A stretch of 7,914 nucleotides of DNA from Paracoccaceae bacterium (lineage in GTDB: Bacteria; Pseudomonadota; Alphaproteobacteria; Rhodobacterales; Rhodobacteraceae): contig SLKW01000288.1 of assembly GCA_007134405.1 (NCBI GenBank), positions 1 through 7,914 of the forward strand, given 5' to 3'. Below the pieces are notes generated by a model. That model worked only from the letters and a program-made list of their open reading frames with translations. It was not told where the DNA came from and made no database searches. The translations under genes were made by a program, and so were the position numbers. Below are positions 6,214 to 7,914 of the stretch, piece by piece (within the stretch, counting starts at the first letter, position 1; each line of letters begins with the position of its first letter).

Positions 6214-6710
6214 GGCTTCGAGTCCTTCAGCGCCTGATAATGCTGACGGCTCGGCTCGTCCATCATCGCTTCCAGCACGCGGCGAAAGCCGGCCACCGCC
6301 TCGGGCCCGGCGGCGCGGTAGGCAGCGCGCATCCGCGCGCGCTGCGCCTCGGACAACTGGCGCTCCAACTCGGCGCCCTTGCGGGTGAGGTAGAGATGCC
6401 GCTCGCGCCGGTCGCGGCTGCCGACGCGGCTTTCGACCAGCCCGTCCTCGATCAGCGTACGCAGGACGCGGTTGAGCGACTGCTTGGTCACGCCGAGGAC
6501 CGAGAGAAGGTTGTTCACCGTCGTGCCCCGGGCGCGGTTGATGAAATGCAGCGCCCGGTGATGGGCGCGGCCATAGGACATCTCGGCCAGGATCCGGTCG
6601 GGGTCGGCGGTGAAGCCGCGATAGGCAAAGAACATCGCCTCGATGCCCTTGCGAAGCTGTTCGTCGGTGAGAAACAGCAGGTTCTCGCCGGTGCTGCCGG
6701 TGTCGGCCAT
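6210..6710 (-). CDS. petP: MarR-family transcriptional regulator, PetP type
   Basis: A 166-residue winged-helix regulator of usual MarR length. After an N-terminal helix (LTDEQLRKGIEAMFFAYRGF, 14-33) comes HFINRARGTTVNNLLSVLGV with a helix-turn-helix at about 62-92 (VTKQSLNRVLRTLIEDGLV), a wing with the family's DRRERHLYLT pattern (100-109), and C-terminal dimerisation helices. MarR proteins bind palindromic DNA as dimers. The inverted repeat at 6768-6786 in its own promoter is a natural candidate for autoregulation, an inference. The ATG at 6710 has GGAG 8 nt upstream. The coding end overlaps petR as ATGA, the gene order described for R. capsulatus petPR. No ligand-binding residue can be named from the sequence. 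Confidence 0.88.
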   Translation of the reverse strand: MADTGSTGENLLFLTDEQLRKGIEAMFFAYRGFTADPDRILAEMSYGRAHHRALHFINRARGTTVNNLLSVLGVTKQSLNRVLRTLIEDGLVESRVGSRDRRERHLYLTRKGAELERQLSEAQRARMRAAYRAAGPEAVAGFRRVLEAMMDEPSRQHYQALKDSKP

Positions 6711-6762
6711 CCACTCTGCTCCACTTGCCCCGTCGCGCGAAATTCTTGCGGTCCGCGCCGCT

Positions 6763-6791
6763 CTTTTAAGTCAGTCTTGTTGACTTTCCAA
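6763..6791 (-). promoter_or_regulatory. Candidate petP promoter with operator-like repeat in the spacer
   Basis: On the minus strand TTGGAA (6791-6786) and TAAAAG (6768-6763) are separated by exactly 17 nt, each matching 4 of 6 consensus positions for a housekeeping promoter. The spacer is filled by an inverted repeat, AAGTCA at 6768-6773 and TGACTT at 6781-6786 with 7 nt between. Predicted transcription would start near 6756, about 45 nt before the petP ATG. A protein bound here would block the polymerase, so repression is the likely mode. Confidence 0.5.
6768..6786. repeat. Inverted repeat AAGTCA-N7-TGACTT
   Basis: Two perfect 6-bp arms (6768-6773 and 6781-6786) lie around a 7-nt centre, 13 bp centre to centre, a spacing suited to a dimeric winged-helix protein. 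The site overlaps the edges of both petP promoter boxes and also contains a TTGACT -35-like hexamer of the opposite strand, so one bound protein could affect both divergent genes. Confidence 0.55.
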
Positions 6792-6819
6792 GAATCAATT
6801 GCTAGCCGTGACGCGGTTT

Positions 6820-6862
6820 GGCGCAATATTGTGTCCAATACGGACCTTTCAGGCGCAACATT
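6820..6862. repeat. Direct repeat GGCGCAAYATT, two copies 32 bp apart
   Basis: GGCGCAATATT at 6820-6830 and GGCGCAACATT at 6852-6862 differ at one position and start 32 bp apart, close to three helical turns. The first copy lies within a weak inverted repeat (TTGG 6818-6821, CCAA 6835-6838). The second ends 17 bp before the aminotransferase start codon. Same-face spacing is compatible with a regulator binding both copies, but two imperfect short copies may also arise by chance. Confidence 0.35.
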
Positions 6863-6879
6863 CGAAAATGGAGACGGGC

Positions 6880-7746
6880 ATGGCCGGGTATGACGACAGG
6901 GACGGGTTTATCTGGATGGACGGCGCGCTGGTCCCCTGGCGCGAGGCGAACGTGCATGTCCTGACCCATGCGCTGCACTATGCGTCAAGCGTTTTCGAAG
7001 GCGAGCGCTGCTACAACGGCAAGATCTTCAAGAGCCGCGAGCATTCCGAGCGCCTGCTGGAATCGGGCCGGCTGCTGGACATGCCGATCCCGTGGTCGGT
7101 CGACCAGATCGAGGCGGCGAAGGCCGAGGTGCTGAAAGCGAATGACCTGACCGAGGCCTATCTGCGCGCCGTTGCCTGGCGCGGCGCGGGCGAGGACATG
7201 GGCGTGGCCTCGCGCAAGAACCCGGTGCGGCTGGCGATCGCGGCCTGGGAATGGGGCGCCTATTACGGCGACGCCAAGATGCAGGGCGCGCGGCTCGATA
7301 TCGCCAAGTGGAAGCGCCCCTCGCCCGAGACGATCCCGACGGCGGCCAAGGCGGCGGGGCTTTACATGATCTGCACGATGTCCAAGCACGCGGCCGAGGA
7401 AAAGGGCTGTTCGGATGCCCTGTTCATGGACTGGCGCGGCTATGTCGCCGAGGCGACGGGGGCGAATGTCTTTTTCGTCAAGGATGGCGAGGTGCACACG
7501 CCGCTGGCCGACGCGATCCTCAACGGGATCACCCGGCAGACGGTCATCGGCATGCTCAAGGACATGGGCATCACCGTGCACGAGCGATACATCCTGCCCG
7601 AGGAATTGTCCGGTTTCCAGCAATGCTGGCTGACCGGGACGGCGGCCGAAATCACGCCGGTGGGGCAGATCGGCGATTACCATTTTCAGGTCGGCGAACT
7701 GACCCGAAACGTCGCGGCGGAATACGAGAAGCTGGTGCGCAACTGA
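6880..7746 (+). CDS. ilvE: Branched-chain amino acid aminotransferase (class IV PLP enzyme)
   Basis: This enzyme transfers the amino group between glutamate and the 2-oxo acids of leucine, isoleucine and valine, the last step of their synthesis, in the cytoplasm with pyridoxal phosphate. The 288-residue protein has normal length for the family. Early motifs are WMDGALVPWREANVHVLTHALHY and SSVFEGERCY. Lys157 in TAAKAAGLY is the expected PLP lysine, Glu191 in YVAEATGANVFFV the residue near the cofactor ring nitrogen, followed by LNGITRQTV (214-222) and TGTAAEITPV (252-261). The frame is open further upstream, but GGAGA at 6870-6874 lies 5 nt before ATG 6880 and family members begin at MAGYDDRDGF, so this start is preferred over ATG 6868. 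Some class IV enzymes of this shape act on D-amino acids or aminodeoxychorismate, but the motif set favours IlvE. It is transcribed away from petPR. Confidence 0.95.
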   Translation: MAGYDDRDGFIWMDGALVPWREANVHVLTHALHYASSVFEGERCYNGKIFKSREHSERLLESGRLLDMPIPWSVDQIEAAKAEVLKANDLTEAYLRAVAWRGAGEDMGVASRKNPVRLAIAAWEWGAYYGDAKMQGARLDIAKWKRPSPETIPTAAKAAGLYMICTMSKHAAEEKGCSDALFMDWRGYVAEATGANVFFVKDGEVHTPLADAILNGITRQTVIGMLKDMGITVHERYILPEELSGFQQCWLTGTAAEITPVGQIGDYHFQVGELTRNVAAEYEKLVRN

Positions 7747-7914
7747 TCGGGCATCCTCGATCCGGTCAGGTCAGCCCGGCGCTCCATCGGTCGCGTGGGG
7801 CGGGGCGACGGAGGCTCCCGCCCCTCGCCAGGCTGCACCCGCGGTGCAACCTCCTTCGCGCTGGGCGTAGCGCCGCGCCCTTCATGCGCGGGTAACTCGC
7901 TGCAACGCCGACAC
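7747..7914. other. Non-coding end region with three GC-rich stem-loops
   Basis: After the aminotransferase stop the remaining 168 bp show no convincing gene. Three hairpins follow one another: GGGGCGGG (7797-7804) with CCCGCCCC (7817-7824), TGCACC (7834-7839) with GGTGCA (7843-7848), and GCGCT (7858-7862) with AGCGC (7869-7873). None has a T tract behind it. One may end transcription of the aminotransferase gene, or the group may be an intergenic repeat unit. The window ends before the next gene can be recognised. Confidence 0.4.

Larger units (their letters stand above)
6711..6879. promoter_or_regulatory. Divergent intergenic control region between petP and the aminotransferase gene
   Basis: This 169-bp region separates two divergent gene starts and is less GC-rich than the genes beside it. 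It contains the petP promoter candidate and its inverted repeat at 6763-6791. Nearer the aminotransferase gene are a CAATATTG palindrome (6824-6831) and a pair of direct repeats (6820 and 6852). For the + strand, TTGACT at 6780-6785 is a good -35-like hexamer lying within the inverted repeat, but the hexamer 17 nt further on (TAGCCG) is a poor -10, so the aminotransferase promoter is not resolved. Confidence 0.6.

Noticed and set aside
7766..7885. A 39-residue minus-strand ORF starting MKGAALRP
   Set aside because: It has no ribosome binding site in front of the ATG, is highly Arg-rich, and covers the stem-loop cluster, so chance is the better explanation.

Overview
The window is high-GC DNA with the gene content and gene order of an alphaproteobacterium, most likely a member of the Rhodobacteraceae. 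Three things point there: a petP/petR-type regulator pair divergent from a branched-chain aminotransferase, a small DUF4170 protein, and a lipid A/Kdo gene pair (KdtA-like protein plus LpxK) packed behind pmbA and cysQ. No mobile element, tRNA, rRNA, CRISPR array or phage gene is visible.

Layout. (1) Positions 2-343 hold the 3' part of a DUF1643-family gene on the + strand, followed by a plausible intrinsic terminator at 365-396. (2) Positions 344-749 form a convergent intergenic region without a credible gene. It contains an AT-rich patch (about 45% GC at 501-600, against surroundings near 70%) and several palindromes. (3) Positions 750-6710 hold seven genes, all on the minus strand, read right to left: petP (MarR type), petR (OmpR type), pmbA/tldE, a CysQ-like phosphatase, a DUF4170 protein, a KdtA/WaaA-like glycosyltransferase and lpxK. 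Junctions are tight: ATGA overlaps at petP/petR and KdtA-like/lpxK, a short overlap at pmbA/cysQ, and gaps of 11, 36 and 65 nt elsewhere. They could form one transcription unit or two, with the 65-nt petR-pmbA gap the likeliest break. (4) Positions 6711-6879 are a divergent promoter region. A petP promoter candidate there has an inverted repeat filling its spacer. (5) Positions 6880-7746 encode a branched-chain amino acid aminotransferase on the + strand. (6) Positions 7747-7914 are non-coding as far as visible and carry three successive GC-rich stem-loops.

Functional picture. PetP/PetR are regulators described in Rhodobacter capsulatus upstream of the cytochrome bc1 operon. Here they lead a run of genes that includes envelope lipopolysaccharide assembly (lpxK, KdtA-like), a phosphoadenosine/inositol phosphatase and half of the TldD/PmbA protease. 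No histidine kinase and no petABC genes lie in the window.

The most unusual observations are three. The KdtA-like protein has lost several residues normally conserved in Kdo transferases. An operator-like repeat sits exactly between the -35 and -10 boxes of the petP promoter. The convergent intergenic region is AT-rich and rich in palindromes. I found no clear evidence of a wholly new multi-gene system; most of the window looks like conserved housekeeping DNA.
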